Notes under the pieces: model-generated
Seen by the model: only the letters and a program-made list of their open reading frames with translations
The model's database searches: none
Told to the model about the DNA's origin: nothing
Shown here: positions 37,596 through 47,096 of the stretch, piece by piece
Layout of the letters: each line of letters begins with the position of its first letter
Position numbering within the stretch: position 1 is the first letter of the stretch
Position numbers and translations under genes: made by a program
NCBI RefSeq assembly: GCF_011290685.1
Contig: NZ_JAANYN010000006.1
Location: 186,001 to 250,000 of the forward strand
Direction of reading: 5' to 3'
DNA length: 64,000 nt
DNA from: Cyclobacterium plantarum
Lineage (GTDB): Bacteria > Bacteroidota > Bacteroidia > Cytophagales > Cyclobacteriaceae

Positions 37596-37734
37596 GGTAT
37601 TGGTGTTTAAGTTGAGAGGTTTAAAATTTCTACTTGCTTTATCAATTTAATGAATTATTACTTTTTAAAAGAAATAATGGGGTGAATTTTATAAAGCCCT
37701 GGAGCGCCTATAAACCTCTAAAACCGATTCTGCA

Positions 37735-37749
37735 TTGACCTTTGGTCAA
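37735..37749. promoter_or_regulatory. Perfect inverted repeat TTGACC-TTT-GGTCAA
   Basis: Two six-base arms around TTT lie in the 193-base gap between the DUF885 stop and the VOC start. It could be an operator for the VOC gene or the stem of a weak terminator for the DUF885 transcript. A T-rich stretch does not follow immediately on the minus strand. Confidence 0.35.
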
Positions 37750-37788
37750 ACATTAATTTAAGAAGGAAGCCAATAAGGAACTTTCACA

Positions 37789-39618
37789 TCAGGCAGCCTT
37801 TTCCTTCACCCCGGCAATCCACCGCTTTATTTCTTCTTCCAATATATCCAAAGGCAGGGCTCCTCCACCGAGCACGGTATCGTGAAAGCTGCGTAGGTCA
37901 AATTGATCTCCAAGTTCATCTTCTGCCATGGCCCGGAGTTCCTGGATTTTAAGCATTCCGATCTTGTAGCCGGTGGCTTGCCCTGGCATTACCATATATC
38001 GCCTGACCTCAGCTTTGATGGCCCCCTGGGAAATGGAGGAATTGTCTGAAAAGTATTGGATAGCCTCTTCTTCTGTCCAACCCTTGGCATGCAGTCCGGT
38101 ATCTACCACCAAACGTATGGCCCTCCAGATTTCATTGACCAGCCTGCCAAAATCATAATATGGATTTTCATAGCCGCCCATTTCTTTGGCCAGAATTTCT
38201 GAATAAAGTGCCCAACCTTCCACATAGGCATTGAATCCCAATTGGGTACGGAATTTTGGGAGCTCTTCCAGCTCCTGAGCAATAGAAATCTGCATGTGGT
38301 GGCCCGGGTTCCCCTCATGGTAGGCCACACCTTCCATAGTGGATTTGGGCATGGCGTTCATATCAGAGAGGTGCGCATAGTAGGTACCCTTCCTGGAACC
38401 ATCGGGAGTGCCTTTGGAATAATGCTGGGGTGCGCCATCCTGTTCCCGGAAAGCTTCCACTCTTCTGACCTGCAATTCCGCTTTGGGCAGCAGTCCAAAA
38501 TAGTTGGGTAATTGGGCAGTAATGGCATCAAGAAAGGCCTTAGAATCATCCAGGTAAGCCTGTCGGCCCTCATCCGTGTTGGGGTAAAAAAACTGCTCAT
38601 CGGTATTGATAAACTCAAAAAATGCTTCCAAATTACCCTCAAAACCGACTTTTTCCTTGATGGCCAGCATTTCCTGTTTGATGCGGTCCACTTCGGCAAG
38701 ACCGATCTGGTGGATTTCTTCAGCAGTCAGGTCCGTGGTCGTAGACGCTTTCAGGCGGTGTTGGTAAAAAGCATCCCCATCCGGATGCCGGCTGACACCC
38801 GTAGGTTTTTCTTCCAACCCAGGTAATTCTGCTTCCAGCCAGGTAATCAGCTCCTCATAGGCAGGTTTAAATCGCTCTTTCAAAGCTTGTGCTGTAGCAT
38901 CCCGGTAAGCTGTTGCCTGATTTTCATCGATTTTCCCTTTTGCTTTCAAACTATCTATTTTGGCAATGGCATCGTTCCAGAGTGGGGAACCTTCCTCTCC
39001 TTCATCGAAAGGTTGACCCTTAATGAGTGCCTCCGCCTGGGGGATTACCATTTCATAGGCAAATCGTGGGGGTTTGATACCAGCCTCTGCCTGTTTTTTT
39101 GCCCGCTCCAATAGTTGCCGGATTGCCCTGCCCGTTTCGCCCATTCTACTGATCAGGGCATCCATGTCCGATGGTTCATCCACTTTATGGTAATTGATCA
39201 GTGTATTGGGCAGCCCTGTGTGAACACCCATCATCTGGTTGAATATGTAGGGGTATAGTCTGAATTCAGCTTCCTCCCTGGCCATCTCGTATTGGTATTG
39301 CCAAAGGTCGAATGAAACCCTGGCTTCAGGATTAAGGCGGTCTTTGTCAAACTTTTCCTGCATCTCTTTTACGCTGTTTTGTCTCCATGCGAGCTTTTTG
39401 TCAGCGCCCTCCTCACTAAAGTCATCCAGCTGATCGTATAAATCCTTGCGGCCCTGTGCGGTAAGTTGTAGCGGATTTTGTTGAAGCCATTCCTCATATT
39501 GCACATCTAACCATTTATTGAATTCGGTACTTTGGTCTTCTTGTTTAACTGGTCCGGAAGTACACTGAAAAAATAAAATCGCAATGAAGATTAGCAGAAG
39601 GTTAGGGCTTTTGGACAT
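37789..39618 (-). CDS. DUF885 family lipoprotein, putative metallopeptidase
   Basis: A 609-residue lipoprotein (lipobox AILFFQC). The family signature is visible: GVAYHEGNPGHHMQISIAQE, a gluzincin-like HEGxPGHH zinc motif, then GFNAYVEGWALYSE, which supplies the third ligand Glu. Helix-rich N-terminal segments such as LPNTLINYHKVDEPSDMDAL also fit. DUF885 members are thought to be M32-like or dipeptidase-type enzymes, mostly uncharacterised, located in the periplasm or on the outer membrane. It stands alone, with a 215-base gap to the divergent VOC gene upstream. No link to the glycan genes is evident. Confidence 0.88.
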   Translation of the reverse strand: MSKSPNLLLIFIAILFFQCTSGPVKQEDQSTEFNKWLDVQYEEWLQQNPLQLTAQGRKDLYDQLDDFSEEGADKKLAWRQNSVKEMQEKFDKDRLNPEARVSFDLWQYQYEMAREEAEFRLYPYIFNQMMGVHTGLPNTLINYHKVDEPSDMDALISRMGETGRAIRQLLERAKKQAEAGIKPPRFAYEMVIPQAEALIKGQPFDEGEEGSPLWNDAIAKIDSLKAKGKIDENQATAYRDATAQALKERFKPAYEELITWLEAELPGLEEKPTGVSRHPDGDAFYQHRLKASTTTDLTAEEIHQIGLAEVDRIKQEMLAIKEKVGFEGNLEAFFEFINTDEQFFYPNTDEGRQAYLDDSKAFLDAITAQLPNYFGLLPKAELQVRRVEAFREQDGAPQHYSKGTPDGSRKGTYYAHLSDMNAMPKSTMEGVAYHEGNPGHHMQISIAQELEELPKFRTQLGFNAYVEGWALYSEILAKEMGGYENPYYDFGRLVNEIWRAIRLVVDTGLHAKGWTEEEAIQYFSDNSSISQGAIKAEVRRYMVMPGQATGYKIGMLKIQELRAMAEDELGDQFDLRSFHDTVLGGGALPLDILEEEIKRWIAGVKEKAA

Positions 39619-39833
39619 GGCTTTTATTGGTTAAGGTGATTGGTGGACAAATTCAAAGCTAAAATACTATTTTTTCTTCAGCTTTCATCCTATAGAAAAG
39701 CCGGTTGCCCAAGCCGGGTAAATTTTTGAAGATAATGGCCTGCTTAATTTTTTGTCCTAAGACAAGTCCACTTTCCGCCCGAAAAGCTTAAATTTATACT
39801 TGTTCCATTTATTCAACATAAAATCCAGGCACC

Positions 39834-40265
39834 ATGACTAAAGTCAACACCTACCTTACCTTCAATGGCAATTGCCGAAAGGCCTTTGAATTTTACCGCT
39901 CCATATTTGGAGGCGAATTTTCCTCTATCAGTACATTCGGTGAAATGCCAACCCAGGAAGGCTACAAAATGTCAAAAAATGACACTCACAAAATCATGCA
40001 TGTGGCACTTCCCATCAGCAAGGAAACGGCCTTGATGGGTTCTGATACCAGTGAACATTATGAAAAAGCCACCTTTGGTGATAATTTTTCCATTTCGATC
40101 CATACAGATACAAAGGAGGAGGCAGACAGGTTATTTAAAGCACTTTCAGAAAACGGAGAAAAGACCATGCCCATGGACAACACTTTCTGGGGTTCTTATT
40201 TTGGCATGCTGAAGGACCAATTCGGCATCAATTGGATGGTCAGTTTTGAAACAGGGACACAATAA
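39834..40265 (+). CDS. VOC family protein, PhnB-like
   Basis: A 143-residue cytoplasmic protein of the PhnB/YjdN-like branch of the VOC superfamily. It begins VNTYLTFNGNCRKAFEFYRS and IFGGEFSSISTFGEMP, has MHVALPISKETALMGSD in the middle and ends WGSYFGMLKDQFGINWMV. These segments are diagnostic of the group once labelled 3-demethylubiquinone-9 3-methyltransferase. The function is unknown and no cofactor is evident. The gene is divergent from DUF885 and monocistronic. About 260 AT-rich bases follow, without an identified element. Confidence 0.88.
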   Translation: MTKVNTYLTFNGNCRKAFEFYRSIFGGEFSSISTFGEMPTQEGYKMSKNDTHKIMHVALPISKETALMGSDTSEHYEKATFGDNFSISIHTDTKEEADRLFKALSENGEKTMPMDNTFWGSYFGMLKDQFGINWMVSFETGTQ

Positions 40266-40527
40266 ACGGATTTTTCAAAGATATAGACCACCATTTAGTT
40301 GTTTGTTTGATCCTGTGCCAGAACTAACAGCAAAATATAATAAGATTATAAAAAATTTACAGAGGTTAATTTATCAGTTAAAGTAGAACTAAACCAAAAA
40401 AAATACAAGCTATTGAGCAAAAAAAAATAGTAGAATTATGTATCTTTACATAATTGTATAGGATAAAACAATAATTTTTTAAAGCATTATATTTATAAAT
40501 AACATTTTCACAAAATATTTAAAATTT

Positions 40528-41919
40528 ATGAAAAAAAAGAGATTTTTAATAATTTTTGGTATTTTTTTTGTATTATTTCTTTCGTTATTCTATTTATTAA
40601 AAACTAAAAGAAGCGAGATCTTTGATTATGACATTTCTGAAAATTATCATTACAAGTTCAATACAAGAAATACCACAAAATTAAACCTGATTGAAAACAA
40701 GTTACTGATTCCAGATAATTTAGGAAAAGGGACAACTGCTTTCATAAAAGTCAATATTAAATCTACCTTTTTAGGGAAAATTTTTTCACCGAATATAGAA
40801 CTGATATCAAAAAGTGCTAAAGTAATTGATTATTTCGAATTTGGAGGTTCCGGAGACCGATATTTAAATATCAGTTCATTGTTACAGGAGGAGGCCAAAC
40901 AAATTGAGCTTAAAAGTAATTTTCTGGAAATCCAGAATGCAACAGTTGAATTGATTCATTTTTCGAAATCGATACCAACCGAATCGAAAATTCTGATTAT
41001 TTCTCCCCATCCGGATGATGCAGAAATTGCAGCTTTTGGACTTTATAGTAAGTTTCCTAATTCCTTTATACTAACCATTACTGCCGGGGAAAATGGACTC
41101 ATGCATTATAATGAAATATTTCCCGATAGTATTCAGCATTACCTTAAAAAAGGCCAGATAAGAACGATCAATAGTATTTCTATTCCCTTAATGGCAGGAT
41201 TAAAACACGATCACATTCTTAATCTTGGCTATTTTGATGGTACCCTTAAAGAAATGTTTGATAGGGATCCGCACCCTGTTTTTTCCCAAATATTAAAAAC
41301 TGACTCAATAGGTATATTTAGAAATTTGAATTTTTCCTCATTAAAAGACAGTTTGACTGGTAGGTCAAACTGGAGTTCATTGGTTCAAAATATTCAGTTA
41401 GTTCTGGATTTTTTCCAGCCTGATATCATTGTTTCACCTCACCCTCAAATGGATAGCCACCCCGACCACCAGTTTTCTACTTTGGCAACAATTGAGGCAA
41501 TAAGAAATGCAGGATTAAATAAAGGGGAATTGTTTTTATATTCAAATCATCATGTTAAAACAGAATTCTTTCCTTTCGGTAAAACAGGGGGTACCCTTTC
41601 TTTGCCGCCTAATTACGATGATGATTATCATTTTCATTCGGTTTATTCACATGCCTTATCCGAAGAAGATCAAATGGAAAAAGTGTTGGCATTGGACGCA
41701 ATGAATGATTTAAGACCAAACACCCAATGGCGGTATTGGCATAAGTTACTTCATTGGACTTACCAAAACATCAAAGTATCCATCAAAGGACAACAGAATA
41801 CCTATTTCAGAAGGGCCATAAGAAGCAATGAATTGTTTTTTGTAGTTCCTATCCAAGAATTGAACGATGAAACCCCTTTTGAGAAAACCCTAACTCCTAA
41901 TAGGGTAATTTTAGAATAA
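40528..41919 (+). CDS. Membrane-anchored PIG-L family deacetylase
   Basis: A 463-residue protein. One N-terminal hydrophobic helix (FLIIFGIFFVLFLSLFYLL) places the rest in the periplasm. Residues 40-150 form an unidentified beta-rich domain. The PIG-L/LmbE zinc deacetylase follows, with H161, D163 and D164 in HPDDAE and a second motif HPDH at 311-314. Family members remove N-acetyl groups from sugars; most lack a membrane anchor, so an envelope or imported-glycan substrate is suggested. The gene and its flanks are markedly more AT-rich than the sulfatase clusters, which could mean recent acquisition. It appears to be a single-gene unit. Confidence 0.85.
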   Translation: MKKKRFLIIFGIFFVLFLSLFYLLKTKRSEIFDYDISENYHYKFNTRNTTKLNLIENKLLIPDNLGKGTTAFIKVNIKSTFLGKIFSPNIELISKSAKVIDYFEFGGSGDRYLNISSLLQEEAKQIELKSNFLEIQNATVELIHFSKSIPTESKILIISPHPDDAEIAAFGLYSKFPNSFILTITAGENGLMHYNEIFPDSIQHYLKKGQIRTINSISIPLMAGLKHDHILNLGYFDGTLKEMFDRDPHPVFSQILKTDSIGIFRNLNFSSLKDSLTGRSNWSSLVQNIQLVLDFFQPDIIVSPHPQMDSHPDHQFSTLATIEAIRNAGLNKGELFLYSNHHVKTEFFPFGKTGGTLSLPPNYDDDYHFHSVYSHALSEEDQMEKVLALDAMNDLRPNTQWRYWHKLLHWTYQNIKVSIKGQQNTYFRRAIRSNELFFVVPIQELNDETPFEKTLTPNRVILE

Positions 41920-42417
41920 TTTTTTTGGCAAAGGCTATTTTTTGGTCCCAGGAAAACCTTCCAGTAGAATTACCCCCAAAACAAATGGCAACTTCATGAA
42001 AAAACTATTTTTTTGAAAATTCAGGGACGAAAACAACTACTCCGTCCCGGAGAACTTGCAAATCAAAATCAGAAAAAAAGGCAAAAATAGTAAAACTGAT
42101 ATACTCAAAATATTGAGACGGCAAACTGGTGAAACTAGCTGATAATTTTCGGGAAAAAAGTTTTGAATAAACCATTTTTATAAATAAAATAATATTTAAA
42201 TAATCTTGTATTATTATCTATTAATTTTTAAATTAACCAAATATTAAAATATTATTCTAGTTAATGCAATATTTATAAAATTAAATCTATTTTTTGAGGC
42301 AGGAATATCTCATTTCCGGTTTCATGGAGTAAAGGCATAAGCAAATGCCCTTATTCTTAACCGCTATTTTTTTGGGGATTGATGAAATACTAATTTAAAA
42401 TCCTTAATATAAAAAAC
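41920..42417. other. AT-rich spacer without recognised genes
   Basis: About 500 bases, very AT-rich, containing no open frame worth reporting. A small stem GGCAT-AAGCAA-ATGCC lies at 42334-42349 but is not followed by a T tract. The promoter of the following two-gene unit presumably lies in the last 100 bases. Confidence 0.5.
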
Positions 42418-44067
42418 ATGAAGCCGAATAATTTGCGAAAATCCATCAGGATGCAATTCAAAGGAAATGACACCGTAAATTACTTATCGTTGGCTTTTCT
42501 TCTCCTACTTTCCCTGGGCTGTTCATTTAAAAGGGTAAACAGGGAATTAACACAAGTAGAAGAAATAAAATCAAACAGCCAGAATAATGAGTATCTCAAA
42601 GTTCATATGAAAAATGGTGATGTTTACCTATTTCATTCCTGGAAAGTAGACAAATCCAACGAAATTATTTTCGGTTTTGGAAATCATCTGGATTACAACC
42701 GAAATTTAATTGAAACCAGAGATGGAACTGGTTCAAGTCCTTCGGAGCCCAAACGTATTCCTACCCAATTTTTGATTCCTTTTGATGAAATTGTCATTCT
42801 GGAAACCAATCAACAGGGAAACAACCCAGGTGTGGCAGCAATGGTTTTGGTAGGCATCACAACAGGAGTCTTTTCCCTTTACTGTAGTATCAACCCCAAA
42901 GCCTGTTTTGGATCCTGCCCCACATTCTATGTTTACGGATTAGATGTACAAAACCTGGTCGGAGAGGGTTTTTCATCCAGTATCTCCAAATCTTTAGAAG
43001 ACACAGACATAGATTTGATAGATTTAAACATGGAAGAGGGTGCTCCTTTGCAACTTATCGTGAAAAATGAAGCCTTGGAAACACACTTAATTAATAAAGT
43101 CAATTTGCTCTCGCTGAATAAAAATGACGAAAACAGGGTTTTTCAATCCTCAAATGGTGATTTCCATGAAGTAAAAGACATAGAAAATCCTCTAAAAGCA
43201 ACCTATCATTCTCAATTGATAACGGATTTTGTTGCGGCGAAAGATGAAAAAGAATGGTTTAGTCTTGCAGACACTTTTAATTTGTTAAAGAAGGAAACTT
43301 TATTTTTGGAATTCAGCAATCCAGGGGTCAGTTCGGGATTAATTATTGAAAAGCGACAAACCTTAATGACTACCTTTCTATTTTATCATTTTCTTTCTCT
43401 TATGGGCAATGCCAGCAGTCATTACCTGGCAGAAATGGAAACTTCAGAACCAGGACTTTCCAAAAAAGTAAGGGCTTTTCAGGAATTACTGGGCGGGATA
43501 GAAGTTTTTTATTTGAATGATAATGGAAAATGGATTTTACTCGATGAAATTTCTGAAGACGGTCCAATTGTAACGGATTCCCACCTTGTTATCCTTCCAT
43601 TGTTAAAAATGCCAGTATTAAACATAAAACTTGAACTAAACCAGGGATTATGGAGGATCAACACATTAAATCTGGCCGTTTTGGCAGGAAAGGTAGAGCC
43701 TGAAGTACATTTTCCGCTACAGGTAAAAAACAATGCAACAAATGAGACAGATACGATTGCATTGGATAAACTTTTGAGTGATGGATACCTGGTTACTTTT
43801 CCAGGAGAAGCCTATACCCTTGATTACGGTATTAATTACCAAAAGGATAAGGAGTATTTCGTGGAAAGTAAGGGATATTATATTGAATGGATGCGAGAGG
43901 AGTGGTTGGAAGACCAAAATCTTCAAGGAGCCAGGCGGGCAATGCTTCATCCTGAGAAATTTTTGAAGGAGATGGCATTGCCATTTAAGGCTATAGAGCC
44001 TAAAATAGAAGAAATATTTTGGAACACCAGAATTTCAGGCAATGGTACACATGGTAATGATTATTAA
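42418..44067 (+). CDS. Hypothetical lipoprotein with CxxxxxxCxxxC motif
   Basis: A 549-residue protein that I do not recognise. It has a lipoprotein-type signal (FLLLLSLGC, Cys 35). A segment at about 40-130 on a polar-residue background resembles a small beta domain (YLKVHMKNGDVYLFHSWKV). A hydrophobic stretch follows (AAMVLVGITTGVFSLYC), running into SINPKACFGSCPTFYVYG with three cysteines, a motif I have seen in uncharacterised Bacteroidota proteins. The rest is beta-rich. The stop overlaps the next gene, also a probable lipoprotein. The two likely act together in the cell envelope. Composition is AT-rich, like the PIG-L gene. Confidence 0.72.
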   Translation: MKPNNLRKSIRMQFKGNDTVNYLSLAFLLLLSLGCSFKRVNRELTQVEEIKSNSQNNEYLKVHMKNGDVYLFHSWKVDKSNEIIFGFGNHLDYNRNLIETRDGTGSSPSEPKRIPTQFLIPFDEIVILETNQQGNNPGVAAMVLVGITTGVFSLYCSINPKACFGSCPTFYVYGLDVQNLVGEGFSSSISKSLEDTDIDLIDLNMEEGAPLQLIVKNEALETHLINKVNLLSLNKNDENRVFQSSNGDFHEVKDIENPLKATYHSQLITDFVAAKDEKEWFSLADTFNLLKKETLFLEFSNPGVSSGLIIEKRQTLMTTFLFYHFLSLMGNASSHYLAEMETSEPGLSKKVRAFQELLGGIEVFYLNDNGKWILLDEISEDGPIVTDSHLVILPLLKMPVLNIKLELNQGLWRINTLNLAVLAGKVEPEVHFPLQVKNNATNETDTIALDKLLSDGYLVTFPGEAYTLDYGINYQKDKEYFVESKGYYIEWMREEWLEDQNLQGARRAMLHPEKFLKEMALPFKAIEPKIEEIFWNTRISGNGTHGNDY

Positions 44068-44605
44068 AAAAATTGGTATTGCGCTGGTATTTTCCCTGGC
44101 AGCATGTAAAATCAACTCCGTGCCTGTTCCGGATGGAATGGAGGTGGATCGCATTAGTTTGTCCAGCCATCCCTATGGTAGTTATATATCGGGAATGGAT
44201 ACCAACAATAATTATTTTACCGGTGAATTGATTGGGATCAGAAATGACACCATGGTAGTACTTTCTCAGACCTTACATCTTATTACAAAAACTGAAGTAT
44301 CCCATGCCCGGGTAATCATCTATAAACCAAAAAATTACAATGCAGGTTTTCTTATGTTGGCCCCGAACCTAATAATGATGGCGGTAGGCATCCCATATGG
44401 AGGGTCCGCCGCATTGGTCCTTGGCTTTTTATTTTCAGCAGGTGATGTTGCAGGAATAATGGCTGCCAAAAGTTGGGAAAAAATAGGTTTCAACTATGTC
44501 GACTGGAGTGATAACCCCAATAAGCTACTGATTTACAGCAGGTTTCCTGCTGGTATTCCAGCCCAAATTAACCTGACCGCCTTACAAGCAGAAAACAACT
44601 ATTAA
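44057..44605 (+). CDS. Hypothetical lipoprotein coupled to the preceding gene
   Basis: A protein of about 182 residues, not recognised. Several ATG codons lie at the start (44042, 44051, 44057). The last gives a short lipoprotein signal MIIKKIGIALVFSLAAC and still overlaps the previous stop by 11 bases, implying coupled translation. After a polar domain (YFTGELIGIRNDTMVVLSQ) come two hydrophobic segments (FLMLAPNLIMMAVGIPYGG, AALVLGFLFSAGDVAGIMA) that may form a membrane hairpin. It shares the layout of the upstream protein: lipid anchor, small beta domain, then a glycine-rich hydrophobic part. Function unknown. Confidence 0.7.
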   Translation: MIIKKIGIALVFSLAACKINSVPVPDGMEVDRISLSSHPYGSYISGMDTNNNYFTGELIGIRNDTMVVLSQTLHLITKTEVSHARVIIYKPKNYNAGFLMLAPNLIMMAVGIPYGGSAALVLGFLFSAGDVAGIMAAKSWEKIGFNYVDWSDNPNKLLIYSRFPAGIPAQINLTALQAENNY

Positions 44606-45062
44606 GGCCTGTTTGATCAATTTCAAAACAAGGTTCATGGTAGCAAGCCTTAAGCCTCTATTTGGTTGGAAAGCCATTTGCATTTACCTGAAAATTACTT
44701 TTTAAATATATAGTAGCAAATGGATCTTGCATTTTAATACATACCGTATTGGGTGTAGATTGTATCTACATCCCTTTTATCTTCTGATTTACGAGAACGT
44801 GGCATTTGTAATGCGGGATTTCATGTAAGTACGTAAATGGATTTCCGATTTTGAATAACGAGTTAGTTCAGCCATTGCAAATGGCTTTTTGCCAAGTCTT
44901 ATCTGATTATAAACCTGAAGATATAAGGGTGAAGTTGCAAACTCACCCAGTAAACCTACTTCACCGAGCACCATATTTCTCCTGGCATAAACTGAACAAA
45001 ATTTCATCAAATAATCAGCCTATTAACAAATCAGATCCTTTAACCATCAGATAATAAGACCA
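44606..45062. other. Spacer between convergent units with a small terminator-like stem
   Basis: About 460 bases with no supported gene. AGCCATT-GCA-AATGGCT at 44870-44886, followed by five T on the plus strand, looks like a weak intrinsic terminator. It is far (265 bases) from the end of the lipoprotein pair. Short open frames on both strands show no family features; a decayed gene cannot be excluded. Confidence 0.45.
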
Positions 45063-47081
45063 TCACCTCACAGGTACCCACAACACCGCATCGGCTACCA
45101 CTGCCCCATCTGCATCCTTATTGGAAACTTCAACAAATGGGGAAGTATTGGGTTCCAAATCAAAATCTCCCAAATGTACCCATTCCCCGGAAGTCTGCCC
45201 CTCTACCCGGATATCCTCCTCTTTTACCAGCATTTCATGCTCTTCAAATCCATCGCCCAGCAGGATATGGGTTTGGGAGGTGGCCTCTTGGGTTCTGGAG
45301 AAGTAGACATAAACATTATATTTTCCGGCATCCTGCACTGCCGCAGTGAATCGAACGGATTTTTCACTACTACCCCCAGATTCATCCCTTAGAAAACTCG
45401 GGCCGTAACCTCCCCTGCTCACCTGTTCCCAGTCACCGGCCACCGTCACCATACCTTCATCATCATTGTCCACCAGGATATCTGCCGTACTCCCATCTGC
45501 CAGGGGATTGGTTTTCAGCTCCTCCTGCAGGGCTGGCACGTCTACTTCCTGTACGGTCTGTCCCCCATCAATGGCCATACAGGCCGCTACCGCAGCAGAC
45601 TGTCCCAAAACCATAAAAACCGGTTCCATACGGATGGAACCAAAGGCGATGTGGCTGGCCGACATGGCTGCGGGAACAAAGAGGTTTTTGGCTTCTTCAG
45701 CCTTAGGGATAATGGAGCGGTATGCTATGGGGTAGGGCCCAAAACCACCGATTTCCACATTTCCTTCATTTTTGACCATCTTTTTACCCTCCTTTTCGAT
45801 CACAATCCGCTGGATATTGTGGGAGTCCATGGTATAGGCGGCCATGCCAATGCCATCCTCCACCACCTCATCTCCTACACAATTGGCTTGTGTCATGACA
45901 TATTCCCCGATCATTCTCCTCACTTCCCTTACATAAAGCTGCGGGGTCCAGTTTCCGTTGTCCACATATTCGTCCTTGGGGTACCCCCATTCCTGCATCT
46001 GCTCCTGGATTTCCGCTGGCACCCGGGGATCAGTTTTGTAGAAATAAAGCAAGGATTTGGTATAGTGGGTATGCGCATCGATGATTTCCTGTCTGCGCTC
46101 GTAATCGGCTTCTGGGTATTCATGGTTCATGCCGATCATGTCTGTAGAAAAACCACCCCGATTGTTAATGTCCGTTTTGTTATTCGGCATGTGGCTCCAG
46201 ATAAAATAGTTATTTAGACTTTTTCTGTCCGGTTGTGCCTCAAAAAGCCGGACCAGCAGATCAAACATGCTCGGGTCGTACCCCTCCGGTTCAGTGATTT
46301 CGATGCGGTTTTCCGGGTCATTGGTCAGGCAGATCCGGTAATTGTAGGCCTGTATTTTATCGTCTCCGGTTCCATCCGGTTCCAGGTCTTCTTCACTGAT
46401 ACCCCATAGCAGTCCGCTGGAGGGCTCACCCGGAGTCTTATATGGATCTATCCCATCCGGAAACTGATGACCGTTCATTAGCTGTACGCCGTTATAGGTC
46501 TCTCCATAAACCTCATTGGCTTCCCTGCCGATAGCATAACTAACACCCGACATGGCCATCAGGTCCCCCTCATAAGTGGCATCAATAAACATTTTTCCAG
46601 ATACAGTTCGGTGATCCTGGGAAGGATCACTGGATTTTTCCAGTTGAATTTCCTTGATAAAACCATCTTCTTTAATGGCCTCGATAACACGGTAATCGTA
46701 TTGCACTTCAATCCCTGCCCTGTCCAGGTATTCCTGAAAGGTTTTTTTGGCCACACTGGGTTCAAATATCCACTGTTCAAACTTGCCATAATGATCTCCC
46801 AGTCTCCGGTAAAAATCCCTTGATAATCCTGTCACCGCATATTTGTTACCAATATCGGTATAGCCCAATCCCCCCGTGGTCAAACCACCCAAATGAAGGC
46901 TGGGTTCGATTAATAAGACCGATTTTCCCATGGTTTTTGCCGTATAGGCAGCAATGATACCGGCAGAATTGGCTCCATAAACCACTACATCATAGTTTTC
47001 TACTTCAGATTCCTTATTCGTAGAACAGGACATGGTAAGGAAAGTGAAGGCAAAACAAAACGATACAATTAAGTTTTTCAT
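45063..47081 (-). CDS. FAD_oxidored lipoprotein fused to a golvesin-like C-terminal domain
   Basis: A 672-residue lipoprotein (lipobox FLTMSC, C19). The FAD-binding start is DVVVYGANSAGIIAAYTAKT with [18 protein letters not shown], typical of PF12831 FAD_oxidored, where N/T replaces the central Gly of GxGxx[40 protein letters not shown] and [12 protein letters not shown] are conserved marks shared with the other four copies. The last 135 residues (AGKYNVYVYFSRTQEAT and onward) form a golvesin/XLY-like beta sandwich, sometimes found on proteins labelled xanthan lyase. The electron acceptor and substrate are unknown. It is the last gene of the operon, 15 bases after the sulfatase. Confidence 0.85.
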   Translation of the reverse strand: MKNLIVSFCFAFTFLTMSCSTNKESEVENYDVVVYGANSAGIIAAYTAKTMGKSVLLIEPSLHLGGLTTGGLGYTDIGNKYAVTGLSRDFYRRLGDHYGKFEQWIFEPSVAKKTFQEYLDRAGIEVQYDYRVIEAIKEDGFIKEIQLEKSSDPSQDHRTVSGKMFIDATYEGDLMAMSGVSYAIGREANEVYGETYNGVQLMNGHQFPDGIDPYKTPGEPSSGLLWGISEEDLEPDGTGDDKIQAYNYRICLTNDPENRIEITEPEGYDPSMFDLLVRLFEAQPDRKSLNNYFIWSHMPNNKTDINNRGGFSTDMIGMNHEYPEADYERRQEIIDAHTHYTKSLLYFYKTDPRVPAEIQEQMQEWGYPKDEYVDNGNWTPQLYVREVRRMIGEYVMTQANCVGDEVVEDGIGMAAYTMDSHNIQRIVIEKEGKKMVKNEGNVEIGGFGPYPIAYRSIIPKAEEAKNLFVPAAMSASHIAFGSIRMEPVFMVLGQSAAVAACMAIDGGQTVQEVDVPALQEELKTNPLADGSTADILVDNDDEGMVTVAGDWEQVSRGGYGPSFLRDESGGSSEKSVRFTAAVQDAGKYNVYVYFSRTQEATSQTHILLGDGFEEHEMLVKEEDIRVEGQTSGEWVHLGDFDLEPNTSPFVEVSNKDADGAVVADAVLWVPVR

Positions 47082-47096
47082 GATATTGGATTTTTG

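Noticed and set aside
42334-42349. GGCAT/ATGCC stem as a terminator
   Set aside because: Only five base pairs and no T tract on either side.
44789-45054. Short frames on both strands in the spacer after the lipoprotein pair
   Set aside because: No family features and no convincing start context; possibly a decayed gene but not supportable.
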